NCBI RefSeq assembly: GCF_014164785.1
Contig: NZ_JACJFN010000005.1
Span: 124,001-188,000, forward strand
Length of the DNA stretch: 64,000 bases
Direction: 5' to 3'
Source of the DNA: Aquipseudomonas guryensis
Lineage (GTDB): Bacteria; Pseudomonadota; Gammaproteobacteria; Pseudomonadales; Pseudomonadaceae
Numbering within the stretch: position 1 is the stretch's first letter; each line of letters opens with the position of its first letter. Of the stretch, positions 46,204 to 55,852 are shown piece by piece. The position numbers were made by a program, and so were the translations under genes. Under the pieces are notes generated by a model. It did no database searches, was not told the origin of the DNA, and was given only the letters and a program-made list of their open reading frames with translations.

Positions 46204-47256
46204 CTATTCATTGCTGCCCGCGAAGAGGTCGGCAACCGGCGCTTCGACCATGCGCCCCGGCACATTGAGACCGAAGTGCAGGTAGGCGTGCCGCGTCACC
46301 ACCCGTCCGCGCGGCGTGCGCATGATATACCCCTGCTGGATCAGATAGGGCTCCAGCACGTCTTCGATGGTTCCGCGTTCCTCGCCGATGGCCGCAGCCA
46401 GGTTGTCGAGGCCGACCGGCCCGCCGTCGAACTTGTCGATCATGGCCAGCAGTAGACGCCGATCCTGGTGATCGAAGCCACGTTCATCGACATCCAGCAT
46501 GTTCAGTGCCTGATCGGCAACGCTACGACTGATCTGTCCACCCGCCCGCACCTCGGCGAAATCGCGCACACGACGCAGCAGACGATTGGCAATACGCGGC
46601 GTACCCCGGGCGCGGCGGGCAATCTCGAACGCACCCTCGGCATCCAGGGCCAGGCCGAGAATGGTGGCGGAGCGGCTGACAATGGTCGCCAGGTCGGAAC
46701 TGGAATAGAACTCCAGGCGCTGGACGATGCCGAAACGGTCGCGCAGCGGATTGGTCAGCATACCGGCACGGGTGGTGGCACCGACCAGGGTGAACGGCGG
46801 CAGATCCAGCTTGATCGAACGGGCGGCCGGGCCTTCACCGATCATGATGTCGAGCTGGAAGTCTTCCATCGCCGGGTACAGCACTTCCTCGATGATCGGC
46901 GACAGACGATGAATCTCGTCGATGAACAGTACGTCACCGGCCTCCAGATTGGTCAGCAACGCGGCCAGATCGCCTGGACGCTCCAGCACCGGGCCGGACG
47001 TGCTCTTGATCGACACGCCCATTTCCTGGGCGATGATATTAGCCAAAGTGGTCTTGCCCAAGCCGGGCGGACCAAAGATCAGAGTGTGATCCAGCGCTTC
47101 CGAGCGGCCCTTGGCGGCCTGGATAAACAGCTCCATCTGCTCGCGAACAATGGGTTGGCCGATGTAGTCGGCCAGCGACAGCGGACGGATGGCACGATCC
47201 AGCTGCTCGTCACGCTCGCGGCCAGTGGCGGTTATCAGGCGGTCGGCTTCAATCAC
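46204..47256 (-). CDS. ruvB: Holliday junction helicase motor RuvB
   Basis: A 350-aa AAA+ ATPase that drives branch migration with RuvA. Walker [10 protein letters not shown], Walker B FIDEIHRL, sensor 1 in [10 protein letters not shown], and sensor 2 in [21 protein letters not shown]-terminal winged helix [11 protein letters not shown]. Three bases after ruvA. SOS control is usual in relatives, but I did not find a LexA box here. Confidence 0.97.
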   Translation of the reverse strand: MIEADRLITATGRERDEQLDRAIRPLSLADYIGQPIVREQMELFIQAAKGRSEALDHTLIFGPPGLGKTTLANIIAQEMGVSIKSTSGPVLERPGDLAALLTNLEAGDVLFIDEIHRLSPIIEEVLYPAMEDFQLDIMIGEGPAARSIKLDLPPFTLVGATTRAGMLTNPLRDRFGIVQRLEFYSSSDLATIVSRSATILGLALDAEGAFEIARRARGTPRIANRLLRRVRDFAEVRAGGQISRSVADQALNMLDVDERGFDHQDRRLLLAMIDKFDGGPVGLDNLAAAIGEERGTIEDVLEPYLIQQGYIMRTPRGRVVTRHAYLHFGLNVPGRMVEAPVADLFAGSNE

Positions 47257-47259
47257 GGG

Positions 47260-47865
47260 TTAAACCATTCCCTTCAATGAGCGGCGAATCAGATCCTCAC
47301 TGGAGAGGCCGTCTTCCTGTACTGCAGCCACGGCCTTGCTGGCCTCCTGCGGCTTGAAGCCGAGGGAAATCAGCGCGCTCACGGCGTCACTCTCCGCGCT
47401 TGAGACTGCCACGCCGGCACGGGGTTCCACCACCAGGGTGGCGATGGACGGCACGGTTTCCCAGGCCTTGAAACGATCTTTCAGCTCAACCAGCAGCCGC
47501 TCGGCGGTTTTCTTGCCGACGCCGGGGACTTTCACCAGGGTCGAGGTATCGCCGGCCTGCACGCAGCGCACCAATTCGTCCACTTCCAGACCGGACATCA
47601 GCGCCAGGGCCAGTTTGGGGCCGACACCATTCAAGCGAATCAGCTCGCGAAACAGCTCGCGCTCGCGCTTCTCGGCGAAACCGTAGAGCAGATGGGCATC
47701 CTCGCGCACCACCAGATGGGTGTGCAGGGTCACCGGCTCGCCCAGCGACGGCAGGCGATACAGCGTGGTCATCGGTACTTCCAGCTCGTAGCCGACGCCA
47801 TTCACATCGACCAGCAGGTGCGGCGGCTGTTTTTCCGCCAAGGTGCCTTTCAGGCGTCCGATCAC
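47260..47865 (-). CDS. ruvA: Holliday junction-binding protein RuvA
   Basis: A 201-aa junction-binding subunit. OB-fold domain at the N terminus ([27 protein letters not shown]), two HhH motifs in the middle ([18 protein letters not shown] and [22 protein letters not shown]), and a C-terminal RuvB-contact domain ([20 protein letters not shown]). Between ruvC and ruvB. Confidence 0.97.
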   Translation of the reverse strand: MIGRLKGTLAEKQPPHLLVDVNGVGYELEVPMTTLYRLPSLGEPVTLHTHLVVREDAHLLYGFAEKRERELFRELIRLNGVGPKLALALMSGLEVDELVRCVQAGDTSTLVKVPGVGKKTAERLLVELKDRFKAWETVPSIATLVVEPRAGVAVSSAESDAVSALISLGFKPQEASKAVAAVQEDGLSSEDLIRRSLKGMV

Positions 47866-47886
47866 GACTTGTCTTCCTTCTATCTA

Positions 47887-48411
47887 TTACAGGCGCAGAC
47901 GGCCGCCGCGCCGCTTGGCGCCGACCAGGCCATGGGGAATCAGACTTTGCCGATGGTGGGCATGACACAGAGCGATAGCCAGAGCATCGGAGGCATCGAT
48001 CTGCGGCTTCTGCACCAGCTTGAGCAGGTGCATGACCATCATCTGCACCTGCTGCTTGTCCGCCCCGCCGGTGCCGGCAATCGCCTGCTTGACCTGGGTA
48101 GCGGTGTACTCGCTGATCTCCAGGCCCGCCTCGACCCCGGCGACTATCGCCGCGCCGCGGGCCTGACCGAGCTTGAGCGCCGAGTCGGCATTCTTCGCCA
48201 TGAACACCTGCTCGATGCCCATGGTCACCGGCCCATGCAGGCGAATCACCTCGCTGACGCCGCGAAAGACGATCTGCAGGCGCTCGGGCAGCGAGCCGTC
48301 GCCGGTACGAATGCAGCCCGAAGCGACATACTCGCAGCCACGACCGGTATCGCGAACCACGCCATAGCCAGTGATACGAGAACCGGGGTCGATACCCAAA
48401 ATCAGCGTCAT
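47887..48411 (-). CDS. ruvC: Holliday junction resolvase RuvC
   Basis: A 174-aa endonuclease with acidic catalytic residues: Asp in [17 protein letters not shown], Glu in [23 protein letters not shown], and the pair in [14 protein letters not shown]. Start at 48411 fits the family; an upstream start at 48450 adds 13 residues with no match. Followed by ruvA 21 bases later. Confidence 0.97.
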   Translation of the reverse strand: MTLILGIDPGSRITGYGVVRDTGRGCEYVASGCIRTGDGSLPERLQIVFRGVSEVIRLHGPVTMGIEQVFMAKNADSALKLGQARGAAIVAGVEAGLEISEYTATQVKQAIAGTGGADKQQVQMMVMHLLKLVQKPQIDASDALAIALCHAHHRQSLIPHGLVGAKRRGGRLRL

Positions 48412-48516
48412 GCCCTGCCGTTCGCTCCGGGTGCCGGCAAACGCCGCCACACTGTCTATTTATCCAGCCCAGGAGTATACGGGCCGACTACCAGTGGCGT
48501 CACCCGGCCGCACAGA

Positions 48517-48557
48517 TAAAAAAGCCGGAAGCGCTTGGGGCGACTTCCGGCTTCTTA
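48517..48557 (-). terminator. Terminator of yebC
   Basis: Minus strand: GAAGCCGGAAGTCGCC-CCAAGC-GCTTCCGGCTTTTTTATC. Separates yebC from the ruv genes, so ruvC has its own promoter downstream. Confidence 0.85.
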
Positions 48558-48569
48558 CCCAAAGAGAGA

Positions 48570-49319
48570 TCAGTCCAGCTGCTCCATGATCTCGTCGGGG
48601 ATTTCCGCGTTGTGGTAGACCTCCTGCACGTCATCGAGGTCTTCCAGCATGTCGATCAGCTTCATGACCTTCTTTGCGGTTTCCAGGTCAGTAACCGGCG
48701 CACTGATCGAAGGGATCATGGCGACTTCCGCCTCCTCGCCCTTGAAACCGGCCGCCGTCAGCGCCTCGTTGACCGACAGGAACTCGGCAAAACTGGTCGA
48801 CACCAGCGCCGAACCGTCCTCGCCCATCTCCACGTCATCGGCACCGGCTTCCAGCGCCGCCTCCATCAGGGCATCTTCGCTGACGCCCGGAGCAAAGCTG
48901 ATCTGCCCCTTGCGGTCGAACATGTAGGCCACCGAGCCATCGGTGCCGAGGTTGCCGCCACACTTGGTGAAGGCATGGCGCACTTCGGCGGCGGTGCGGT
49001 TGCGGTTGTCGGTCATGACCTCGACGATGATGGCCACGCCGCTCGGCGCATAGCCTTCGTAGCTGAACTCGACGACATTGTCGGCTTCGTTGTTGCCGGC
49101 ACCGCGGGCAATTGCCCGGTCGATCACGTCACGCGACATATTGGCGGTCAACGCCTTGTCCACGGCCAGACGCAGACGCGGGTTATCCGCCGGCAACGGG
49201 CCGCCATGCTTGGCCGCAACGGTCAGCTCACGAATCAGCTTGGTGAAGATCTTGCCGCGCTTGGCGTCCTGACGCCCTTTGCGGTGCTTGATGTTGGCCC
49301 ACTTGGAATGACCAGCCAT
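48570..49319 (-). CDS. yebC: YebC/TACO1-family protein
   Basis: A 249-aa protein, [27 protein letters not shown]..., with the family features [13 protein letters not shown] and [23 protein letters not shown]. Members act as transcriptional regulators (PmpR in P. aeruginosa) and as ribosome-associated factors relieving stalling at proline stretches. Which role holds here is open. Downstream of aspS, separated by a terminator-like hairpin. Confidence 0.95.
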   Translation of the reverse strand: MAGHSKWANIKHRKGRQDAKRGKIFTKLIRELTVAAKHGGPLPADNPRLRLAVDKALTANMSRDVIDRAIARGAGNNEADNVVEFSYEGYAPSGVAIIVEVMTDNRNRTAAEVRHAFTKCGGNLGTDGSVAYMFDRKGQISFAPGVSEDALMEAALEAGADDVEMGEDGSALVSTSFAEFLSVNEALTAAGFKGEEAEVAMIPSISAPVTDLETAKKVMKLIDMLEDLDDVQEVYHNAEIPDEIMEQLD

Positions 49320-49363
49320 AACTCACTCCGGTTGTTGCAATTCACTTTTAGACGACCCAAATG

Positions 49364-49392
49364 CAAGGAGCCTGGCAAATCCAGGCTCCTTG
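49364..49392 (-). terminator. Hairpin after aspS
   Basis: CAAGGAGCCTGG-CAAAT-CCAGGCTCCTTG, a perfect 12-bp stem. No proper T-tract follows, so termination may be partial and yebC may be read through. Confidence 0.75.
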
Positions 49393-49402
49393 TCACTCTG
49401 GC

Positions 49403-51178
49403 TTATTCAGCCTTGGCTTGCTCGCGCAGACGAATATGCAGCTCGCGCAGCGCCTTGTTATCCACCACACCCGGCGCCTGGGTCATGACGCACGCCGCGC
49501 TCTGGGTTTTCGGGAAGGCGATCACTTCGCGGATCGAGCTGGCGCCGGTCATCAGCATGACCAGGCGATCCAGGCCGAAGGCCAGACCACCATGGGGCGG
49601 CGCACCGAATTTCAGCGCATCGAGGAGGAAGCCGAACTTCTCCTGCTGCTCTTCTTCGCTGATGCCGAGCACGCGGAACACGGTCTGCTGCATGGCCTTG
49701 TCGTGGATACGGATCGAACCGCCACCCAGCTCGGTGCCGTTGAGCACCATGTCGTAGGCACGCGACAGCGCAGTCGCCGGGTTAGCTTCCAACTCTTCCG
49801 GGCTGCAGCTCGGCGCGGTGAACGGGTGGTGCATGGCGGTCAGGCTGCCATCGTCGTTTTCCTCGAACATCGGGAAGTCAACCACCCACAGCGGCGCCCA
49901 CTCGCAGGTCAGCAGATTCAGGTCATGACCCAGCTTGATGCGCAGGGCACCGAGAGCCTCGCTGACGATCTTGGCCTTGTCCGCGCCGAAGAACACGATA
50001 TCGCCGTCAACTGCACCGACGCGATCGAGGATCACGTTGATGTTGTCCAGCGGGATGTTCTTGACGATCGGCGACTGCAGGCCTTCGACGCCCTGAGCGC
50101 GCTCGTTGACCTTGATGTAGGCCAGGCCCTTGGCGCCGTAGATGCCGACGAACTTGGTGTAGTCGTCGATCTGCTTGCGCGGCATGCTCGCCCCGCCCGG
50201 CACACGCAGCGCAGTGACGCGGCACTTCGGGTCGTTGGCCGGGCCGGCGAAGACCTTGAAGTCGACGTCTTTCAGTTGGTCTTCGACATCTACCAGCTCC
50301 AGCGGGATGCGCAGGTCCGGCTTGTCCGAACCGAAGCGACGCATGGCCTCGGCCAGGGTCATGTGCGGCAGCTCGCCGAACTCGACGTCCAGCACTTCCT
50401 TGAACAGGTTGCGGATCATGGTCTCGGTGATGCCCATGATGTCTTTCTCATCGAGGAAGCTGGTCTCGATGTCGATCTGGGTGAATTCCGGCTGGCGGTC
50501 GGCGCGCAGGTCTTCGTCGCGGAAGCACTTGGCGATCTGGTAGTAGCGGTCGAAGCCGGCGACCATCAGCAGCTGTTTGAACAGCTGCGGCGACTGCGGC
50601 AGGGCGAAGAAGCTGCCGGCGTGGGTACGGCTCGGTACCAGGTAGTCGCGCGCGCCTTCCGGAGTGGCGCGAGTGAGGATCGGCGTCTCGACGTCGAGGA
50701 AGCCATTCTCGTCCAGATAACGACGGATGCTGCTGGTGATGCGCGAACGCAGCTTGAGCTTCTCGGCCATTTCCGGGCGACGCAGGTCGATGAAGCGATA
50801 GCGCAGGCGGGTTTCTTCGCCAACGTCGGTGTATTCGTTGAGCGGGAACGGCGGGGTTTCCGCTTCGTTGAGCACTTCCAGCTCGTAACCCAGCACCTCG
50901 ATGGCACCGGAGGCCATGTTGGCGTTGCGCGCGCCCTCAGGACGCAGGCGCACCTTGCCGGTGATCTTGACCACGTACTCGCTGCGCACGCGGTCGGCCT
51001 TGGCGAAGGTCTCGGCGCGATCCGGGTCAAACACCACCTGGGCCAGACCTTCACGGTCACGGATATCGAGGAAGATCACCCCACCGTGATCACGACGACG
51101 ATGGACCCAACCGCAAAGGGTGATTTCCTGACCGTCCAGGCTCTCGTTCAACTGGCCGCAATAGTGGCTGCGCATCAT
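49403..51178 (-). CDS. aspS: Aspartyl-tRNA synthetase
   Basis: Class II synthetase of 591 aa. N-terminal OB-fold anticodon domain (VTLCGW-type: [19 protein letters not shown]), motif 2 [18 protein letters not shown], the bacterial GAD insertion domain (about 290-420), and motif 3 [16 protein letters not shown]. In Pseudomonas this enzyme is nondiscriminating and also makes Asp-tRNA(Asn) for GatCAB. A TATAAT (-10-like) lies on the minus strand at 51389-51394 upstream. Confidence 0.97.
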   Translation of the reverse strand: MMRSHYCGQLNESLDGQEITLCGWVHRRRDHGGVIFLDIRDREGLAQVVFDPDRAETFAKADRVRSEYVVKITGKVRLRPEGARNANMASGAIEVLGYELEVLNEAETPPFPLNEYTDVGEETRLRYRFIDLRRPEMAEKLKLRSRITSSIRRYLDENGFLDVETPILTRATPEGARDYLVPSRTHAGSFFALPQSPQLFKQLLMVAGFDRYYQIAKCFRDEDLRADRQPEFTQIDIETSFLDEKDIMGITETMIRNLFKEVLDVEFGELPHMTLAEAMRRFGSDKPDLRIPLELVDVEDQLKDVDFKVFAGPANDPKCRVTALRVPGGASMPRKQIDDYTKFVGIYGAKGLAYIKVNERAQGVEGLQSPIVKNIPLDNINVILDRVGAVDGDIVFFGADKAKIVSEALGALRIKLGHDLNLLTCEWAPLWVVDFPMFEENDDGSLTAMHHPFTAPSCSPEELEANPATALSRAYDMVLNGTELGGGSIRIHDKAMQQTVFRVLGISEEEQQEKFGFLLDALKFGAPPHGGLAFGLDRLVMLMTGASSIREVIAFPKTQSAACVMTQAPGVVDNKALRELHIRLREQAKAE

Positions 51179-51483
51179 GATGGTGGTTCGCTTCTCTAAT
51201 CAGTCTTGAATTCGTCGGGGCGGCCAACTGGCGGCGCCGGGGCCGTTTACACAGCACTCGTAAGCCGCGCGGGGCTTGCCACAAGGGCCAGGACGAGCAT
51301 TTTCTTCAATTCGGACGCGGAGCAGGTCAAGCAATCGACCAGCGGTGCAGCAGGCAGGCGCATGCCCGCATCCGGGGCAAGGGGCGGGATTATATATGGT
51401 TAATTGCCACCGCGCAGCCGCCCGCCCCGCCGCTTTCGCCACTGCTTTCTATACTGTCGGTTCAGCCCCTGCGGAGACCTGAC
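51179..51483. other. Divergent intergenic region, aspS / HD-GYP gene
   Basis: About 305 bases. The minus strand has a perfect TATAAT (51389-51394), a likely -10 for aspS although its -35 is weak; this would give a leader of about 200 bases. No gene or RNA is recognised. Confidence 0.4.
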
Positions 51484-52602
51484 ATGGCCACGCCACGCCC
51501 TGCCGACCTTTCCAGCGACCTGCTGGATGATTTTCGCCTCGACACGGCCGAGCAATTGCCCCGCTGCGAGCAACTGCTGATCGAACTGGAGCGCCATCCT
51601 CAGGACAACGCCAGGCTGCGCGAACTGTTTCGCGTGGTACACACGCTCAAGGGCAACCTGGGCTACGTCGAGCTGAACAGCTTGATGGCCCTGCCCCAGG
51701 CCATGGAAGACGTACTGGCCCGCCTGCGTGAGGGCGAACTGGAGTTCGACAGCCTGCTGGGCGACATCCTCCTGCTCAGCCTCGACCACCTGCGCAACCT
51801 GATCGACGAAGCCCTCGGCGGCACACCCGCCGCGCTCGACCCGCGCGCCTTCAACAGCCTGTGCCAGGCCCTGCAAGCACTGGCTGCCGCCCCGGCGGCA
51901 CGGCAAACGGAAATCCGCCGCACCCTGCTGCAACACCTGGACCCGGCTACCCGCTTGCAACCCGTAGCGCTGCCGAGCCAATCGCATACTCACAAGCTGC
52001 TCGCCGAGCACGGCATCCAAGCCGATGCGGACCTGCTGTTCTTCAGCGAGCTGATGGAGGCCGGCGAGCACCGCTCGCATTACTGGCATGGCCGTGGTCA
52101 GCGCCTGCTCAGCCTGGCCCTTAGCATGAATGCGACGGCGGGCGGACCAGTAGAGCCGGCACAACTAGCCGCAGCGGTATGCCTGCACGACCTGGGCATG
52201 GCCTTTCTGCCGCTCGACCTGCTACACAAGGAAGAACACCTGAGCCGCGAGGAGCGCAGGCAGATGCAGGCCCACCCGCGCCAGGCCTATGAACTGCTCA
52301 AGCGCATGCCAACCTGGGCTAGTGCGGCAGAAATAATCCTGCAGCATCAGGAACATGCCGACGGCAGTGGCTATCCAAAGGGGCTGCGTGAGAGCGAAAT
52401 CCATCCCGGCGCGCTGATCCTCAATATCGCCGACACCTTCGACGCACGCACCCATGAGCGCGCCCACCAGACCCTGAGCAAGCGTCCGCGCCTACGCGCC
52501 ATATTGGAGATCAACAACCTGGCCAACAGGCAGTTCAGTGCCCACTGGGTCGAGGTATTCAACCGCACACTGCAACAGCACCCGGAACTGGCGCGCCTCT
52601 GA
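51484..52602 (+). CDS. Hpt-HD-GYP fusion, putative c-di-GMP phosphodiesterase
   Basis: A 372-aa cytoplasmic protein. An N-terminal Hpt-like helical domain (about residues 10-110) has FRVVHTLKGNLGYV with a phosphorylatable His. The C-terminal HD-GYP domain (about 175-345) has HYWHGRGQRLLSLA, the HD pair in CLHDLGMAFLP, and LQHQEHADGSGYPKGL, which contains the GYP triplet. HD-GYP enzymes degrade c-di-GMP to GMP or pGpG. The Hpt would connect it to a phosphorelay; no kinase is adjacent. Starts after a GGAGACC-type RBS. The first His of the usual HH-GYP core appears replaced (LQHQEH), typical variation. Confidence 0.85.
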   Translation: MATPRPADLSSDLLDDFRLDTAEQLPRCEQLLIELERHPQDNARLRELFRVVHTLKGNLGYVELNSLMALPQAMEDVLARLREGELEFDSLLGDILLLSLDHLRNLIDEALGGTPAALDPRAFNSLCQALQALAAAPAARQTEIRRTLLQHLDPATRLQPVALPSQSHTHKLLAEHGIQADADLLFFSELMEAGEHRSHYWHGRGQRLLSLALSMNATAGGPVEPAQLAAAVCLHDLGMAFLPLDLLHKEEHLSREERRQMQAHPRQAYELLKRMPTWASAAEIILQHQEHADGSGYPKGLRESEIHPGALILNIADTFDARTHERAHQTLSKRPRLRAILEINNLANRQFSAHWVEVFNRTLQQHPELARL

Positions 52603-52741
52603 AACCCCATAAGTGCAGCGTTATAGACCCAGAACATCGCATCTATTGATATAAGCCAAGGTCGCACCTGGGGTGCCCCGTGATAGGCTCGAGCCATTAC
52701 GGGGAGCGTCTACCCCGGCCACCTGAGAGGAGAAGCAAGGA

Positions 52742-53212
52742 ATGGAAATCAACATTGGCATCGCCGAACAGGATCGTGCCGCCATCGCCGAAGGACTTTC
52801 CCGCCTGCTGGCGGACACCTACACCCTGTACCTGAAGACCCACAACTTCCACTGGAACGTGACCGGCCCAATGTTCAACACCCTGCACCTGATGTTCGAG
52901 GCGCAGTACACCGAACTGGCACTGGCCGTTGACCTGATCGCCGAGCGCATCCGCGCCCTAGGTTTTCCAGCACCTGGCACCTACGCCGCCTACGCTCGCC
53001 TGTCGTCGATCAGGGAAGAGGAAGGCGTGCCGGGTGCCCAAGAGATGATCACACTGCTGGTTCAGGGCCAGGAGGCCGTAGTGCGTACCGCGCGCGGCAT
53101 CTTCCCGCTGCTGGAAAAAGTCAGTGACGAGCCGACTGCGGACCTGCTCACCCAGCGCATGCAAGTGCATGAAAAGACTGCCTGGATGCTGCGTAGCCTG
53201 CTGGCCGCCTGA
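52742..53212 (+). CDS. Dps-like ferritin (DNA-protecting protein)
   Basis: A 156-aa four-helix protein of the Dps family. The ferroxidase signature is [25 protein letters not shown] (His, Asp/Glu ligands at the subunit interface) and [17 protein letters not shown]. Forms dodecamers that oxidise and store iron and protect DNA. Same position as in P. aeruginosa (PA0962) beside aspS. GAGAGGAG precedes the ATG by several bases. A terminator follows. Confidence 0.94.
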   Translation: MEINIGIAEQDRAAIAEGLSRLLADTYTLYLKTHNFHWNVTGPMFNTLHLMFEAQYTELALAVDLIAERIRALGFPAPGTYAAYARLSSIREEEGVPGAQEMITLLVQGQEAVVRTARGIFPLLEKVSDEPTADLLTQRMQVHEKTAWMLRSLLAA

Positions 53213-53231
53213 TATCCTCTAGCAACCAGAC

Positions 53232-53259
53232 CAAAGGCCCGGCTAGACCGGGCCTTTTG
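53232..53259 (+). terminator. Terminator of the dps-like gene
   Basis: AAAGGCCCGG-CTAGA-CCGGGCCTTTT, directly after the dps-like gene. Confidence 0.88.
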
Positions 53260-53324
53260 CCAGGCGCACCAGCGCTGTCTAATCTAACCTTTGCCTATTC
53301 GCCCACCCTGCCACAGTGACGTGC

Positions 53325-54392
53325 ATGAGCCAGCCGCCAAAAGCTCCTTCCATTCTCGAACTGTTCCCGGAAGAGACCCGCGAAGCTGCGGCGCTGCTCA
53401 AGCAGGCCGTGCCGCACATGATGCGTCACGATATCCCACCGAATCCGATGCACTACGCGCTCTGGTACGCCTACAGCAGAGGCCTGGAGCCGGATCTGAA
53501 TCGGCGCCTGGACAAGATCGTCAAGGACTTCGACAGCTTCCCACCGGAAAGCGCGCTCAAACTGTTCCGCGACTTCATCATCCGCGGTGAAATCGAAGAC
53601 GCCCGCGCCGGCCAGCAACAAGTAATGGACCTGGTCGATGACATCGAAGTCGATGTGTCGCACAGTGTGACCGGCAGCCAGCATTACCAGAACAGCCTGA
53701 CCCTGGGCCTGGCCGCACTACAGGAGCCGGTCACCGAAGACCTGCCCAACGTGCTCAGCGATCTGCAGCAAAGCACTCAGGAAATGCAGGAGCAGCAGGA
53801 AAAATTCCTCTACCGCCTGCGCGCCGCTCAATCCGAGATCCAGCATCTGCGCAGCCAGCTGGAACGAGCACATATTGCCGCGACTCTGGACAGCCTGACC
53901 AACGTCTTCAACCGCCACGCTTTCACCCGCCTGCTCGAACAGGCGCTGAGCACCGACCAGCATGGCCTGGCTCTGGTCATGCTCGACATCGACCACTTCA
54001 AGCAGTTTAACGACCAGTATGGCCACCCCCTGGGTGACCGGGTGCTGCAGCATGTCGGCCAACTACTGCGCGACCTACTACCACCTCGCGGGGTTGCCGC
54101 TCGCTACGGCGGCGAAGAGTTTTGCGTGATTCTGCGCGATTGTTTCGATCTGCACAGCGCCCATGCTTTTGCCGAACAACTGCGCCTGAAAATCCAGGCA
54201 TTGCGCATCAAGGTACGCAGCACCGACAAGATTCTCGACACGGTTACTGCCTCCTTCGGCCTGGCCTTGGCGAACAACAGCGACACCTTCGAAAGCCTGC
54301 TGACCAGAGCCGACGACGCCCTCTACCAGGCCAAACGCAATGGCCGCAATCAGATCCACCCCGCCACCCCGGAAACTGCGCTAAGCGCATGA
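53325..54392 (+). CDS. Diguanylate cyclase (GGDEF)
   Basis: A 355-aa cytoplasmic protein. The N-terminal half (about residues 1-185) is helical with a coiled coil (SDLQQSTQEMQEQQEKFLYRLR); the C-terminal half is a GGDEF domain: DSLTNVFNRHAF, LVMLDIDHFKQFNDQYGHPLGD and ARYGGEEFCVIL. The active-site sequence GGEEF is intact, so c-di-GMP synthesis is expected. No RxxD inhibitory site is obvious before the GGEEF. ATG 53325 (MSQPPK) was chosen over a GTG three codons earlier. It resembles the SiaD/Tpb-like cytosolic cyclases only in general layout. Confidence 0.88.
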   Translation: MSQPPKAPSILELFPEETREAAALLKQAVPHMMRHDIPPNPMHYALWYAYSRGLEPDLNRRLDKIVKDFDSFPPESALKLFRDFIIRGEIEDARAGQQQVMDLVDDIEVDVSHSVTGSQHYQNSLTLGLAALQEPVTEDLPNVLSDLQQSTQEMQEQQEKFLYRLRAAQSEIQHLRSQLERAHIAATLDSLTNVFNRHAFTRLLEQALSTDQHGLALVMLDIDHFKQFNDQYGHPLGDRVLQHVGQLLRDLLPPRGVAARYGGEEFCVILRDCFDLHSAHAFAEQLRLKIQALRIKVRSTDKILDTVTASFGLALANNSDTFESLLTRADDALYQAKRNGRNQIHPATPETALSA

Positions 54393-54562
54393 TTTGAGTA
54401 GCCATCCGCTTTGCGGTTAAATACGCCCGTGTTGCACGGCCCTGAGCGGCCGCAACATAGGCGGGATAACCCCCGCTTCACCCCTGCCTACTCAATATCC
54501 GGGCACCGCGCAACACATCGCTCGTCCTTTTTTGCCAGCGTTTAACAGTGAGTTCATTGAAC

Positions 54563-55168
54563 ATGTTGAAGATTGTCCACCTGTTTACGGGCGTCACCGC
54601 CCTGCTGCTTTCCTTCATCCCCAGCCTGCACCCTGAAGCCCTGCCCTATCTGCAACAAGCTGACGCGCTATACCTCGCCCTTCTCGGCATGAGCAATCTG
54701 CTAGTCGCCCCCCTGCTGACGCTCCGCCAGCCCGGCATTCGCAATCAATTGCAGACACTGGTTTCCGTCCTGCTGGTACTCGCCGTACTGCTTCAAGCCC
54801 TGGTTCTGCTTGCCCCGCTGCCACTGGTAGGTGGTCAACCGGCAATTCTGCTCAGCCTGACCGCCGCCGCCCTGGCCGTGGCGCTGCACCTTGGCATCCA
54901 CTGCAAGCTGCGCCAGAAGCGCTCGGCCGCCATCCCCCAGGACCTGGGTAATCGCGAAACCGGCACAGTGAAGTGGTTCAATACATCCAAAGGCTTCGGC
55001 TTCATTTCCCGCGACATGGGCGAAGATATTTTTGTGCACTTCCGTGCCATCCGTGGCGAAGGTCACCGCATCCTGGTCGAAGGCCAGCGCGTGGAGTTCT
55101 CGGTCATGCAGCGTGACAAAGGGCTGCAAGCAGAAGACGTTATTGCCGCACTACCCAGCCGCCGCTAA
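54563..55168 (+). CDS. Membrane-anchored cold-shock-domain protein
   Basis: A 201-aa protein with an N-terminal hydrophobic region of about four segments (residues 1-115) and a C-terminal cold-shock domain (about 135-200): [28 protein letters not shown], with RNP1 KGFGFI and RNP2 DIFVHF, then [17 protein letters not shown]. Single-stranded nucleic-acid binding at the membrane is inferred. P. aeruginosa has a similar gene at this place. ATG 54563 was preferred; an in-frame GTG at 54548 adds five residues. Terminator follows. Confidence 0.88.
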   Translation: MLKIVHLFTGVTALLLSFIPSLHPEALPYLQQADALYLALLGMSNLLVAPLLTLRQPGIRNQLQTLVSVLLVLAVLLQALVLLAPLPLVGGQPAILLSLTAAALAVALHLGIHCKLRQKRSAAIPQDLGNRETGTVKWFNTSKGFGFISRDMGEDIFVHFRAIRGEGHRILVEGQRVEFSVMQRDKGLQAEDVIAALPSRR

Positions 55169-55180
55169 AGCGACAACCAT

Positions 55181-55209
55181 AAAAAAGCCCGCACTGCGCG
55201 GGCTTTTTT
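55181..55209. terminator. Bidirectional terminator, csp-like / slyX
   Basis: AAAAAAGCCCGC-ACT-GCGCGGGCTTTTTT, with A- and T-runs on both sides, between two converging genes. Confidence 0.9.
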
Positions 55210-55216
55210 GTGGGCA

Positions 55217-55423
55217 TCAGTAATGTGGTGGCGGCGCCTCGCCTTCATCCAGGCCAAACTGGCCCTGCATTTCTTCCTGGCGCCGGGCCAGAGCCGCCAG
55301 CTGCAACTGCAGGCGCTCGACAATTCTTTGCTGCTCAACCAGAACATCATTGAGCGCAGCAATAGTGTCATCCTGAAAAGCCTGGCGGCTTTCCAGCTCG
55401 ACAATGCGCTGTTCCAGATTCAT
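55217..55423 (-). CDS. slyX: SlyX-family protein
   Basis: A 68-aa coiled-coil protein, [21 protein letters not shown]..., with heptads through residue 50 and the C-terminal PPPHY that marks the SlyX family. Function is unknown despite its broad distribution in gammaproteobacteria. Four bases after the HIT gene, so co-transcribed. Confidence 0.93.
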   Translation of the reverse strand: MNLEQRIVELESRQAFQDDTIAALNDVLVEQQRIVERLQLQLAALARRQEEMQGQFGLDEGEAPPPHY

Positions 55424-55426
55424 GCA

Positions 55427-55852
55427 TCAATCCTCGGCAAAGCAGAAATCCCCAGTCAAAACCAGACGCAGACGCTCGCGCACAGCAGCAATCTGCTCAG
55501 GCTCGTAAGCCTTGGCGGGATGCTTACCCCAGACCGGCGCAGGCCAGGCAGCATCTTCTCGCCGCCGCACAATCACATGCATGTGCAACTGACTGACCAC
55601 GTTACCCAAAGTCGCGACATTCATCTTGTCAGCCACAAAGGCATCCTTGAGCGTTTCCGCCAAACGCGTGGTTTCCAGCCAGAGCGCCTGCTGATCGGCA
55701 TTATCGAGCTGAAACAGCTCGCTGACAGCCTCACGCCGAGGCACCAGGATGAACCAGGGGTAACTGGCATCATTCATCAGCAGAAGACGACAAAGGGGGA
55801 AATCTCCGATCAGCAATGTGTCCTGCTGCAAGCGTGAATCCAGGGTAAACAT
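55427..55852 (-). CDS. HIT-domain protein with QxHxH variant motif
   Basis: A 141-aa nucleotide-binding protein. The histidine-triad region reads NVATLGNVVSQLHMHVIVRR followed by DAAWPAPVWG, so the first His of HxHxH is Gln here. This QLHxHVI variant followed by WPxPVWG is typical of one proteobacterial HIT subgroup, not a mutation peculiar to this gene. Substrate unknown. ATG 55852 (MFTLDSRLQQDT) fits; upstream starts add nothing. Paired with slyX, as in P. aeruginosa. Confidence 0.9.
   Translation of the reverse strand: MFTLDSRLQQDTLLIGDFPLCRLLLMNDASYPWFILVPRREAVSELFQLDNADQQALWLETTRLAETLKDAFVADKMNVATLGNVVSQLHMHVIVRRREDAAWPAPVWGKHPAKAYEPEQIAAVRERLRLVLTGDFCFAED

Noticed and set aside
46150-46210. 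LexA box or separate promoter before the tol operon.
   Set aside because: The gap is short and I see no CTG-N10-CAG-type palindrome.
49361-51199. Long plus-strand open frame over aspS (612 codons).
   Set aside because: Same effect: antisense of a highly expressed GC-rich gene, no RBS, no motifs.
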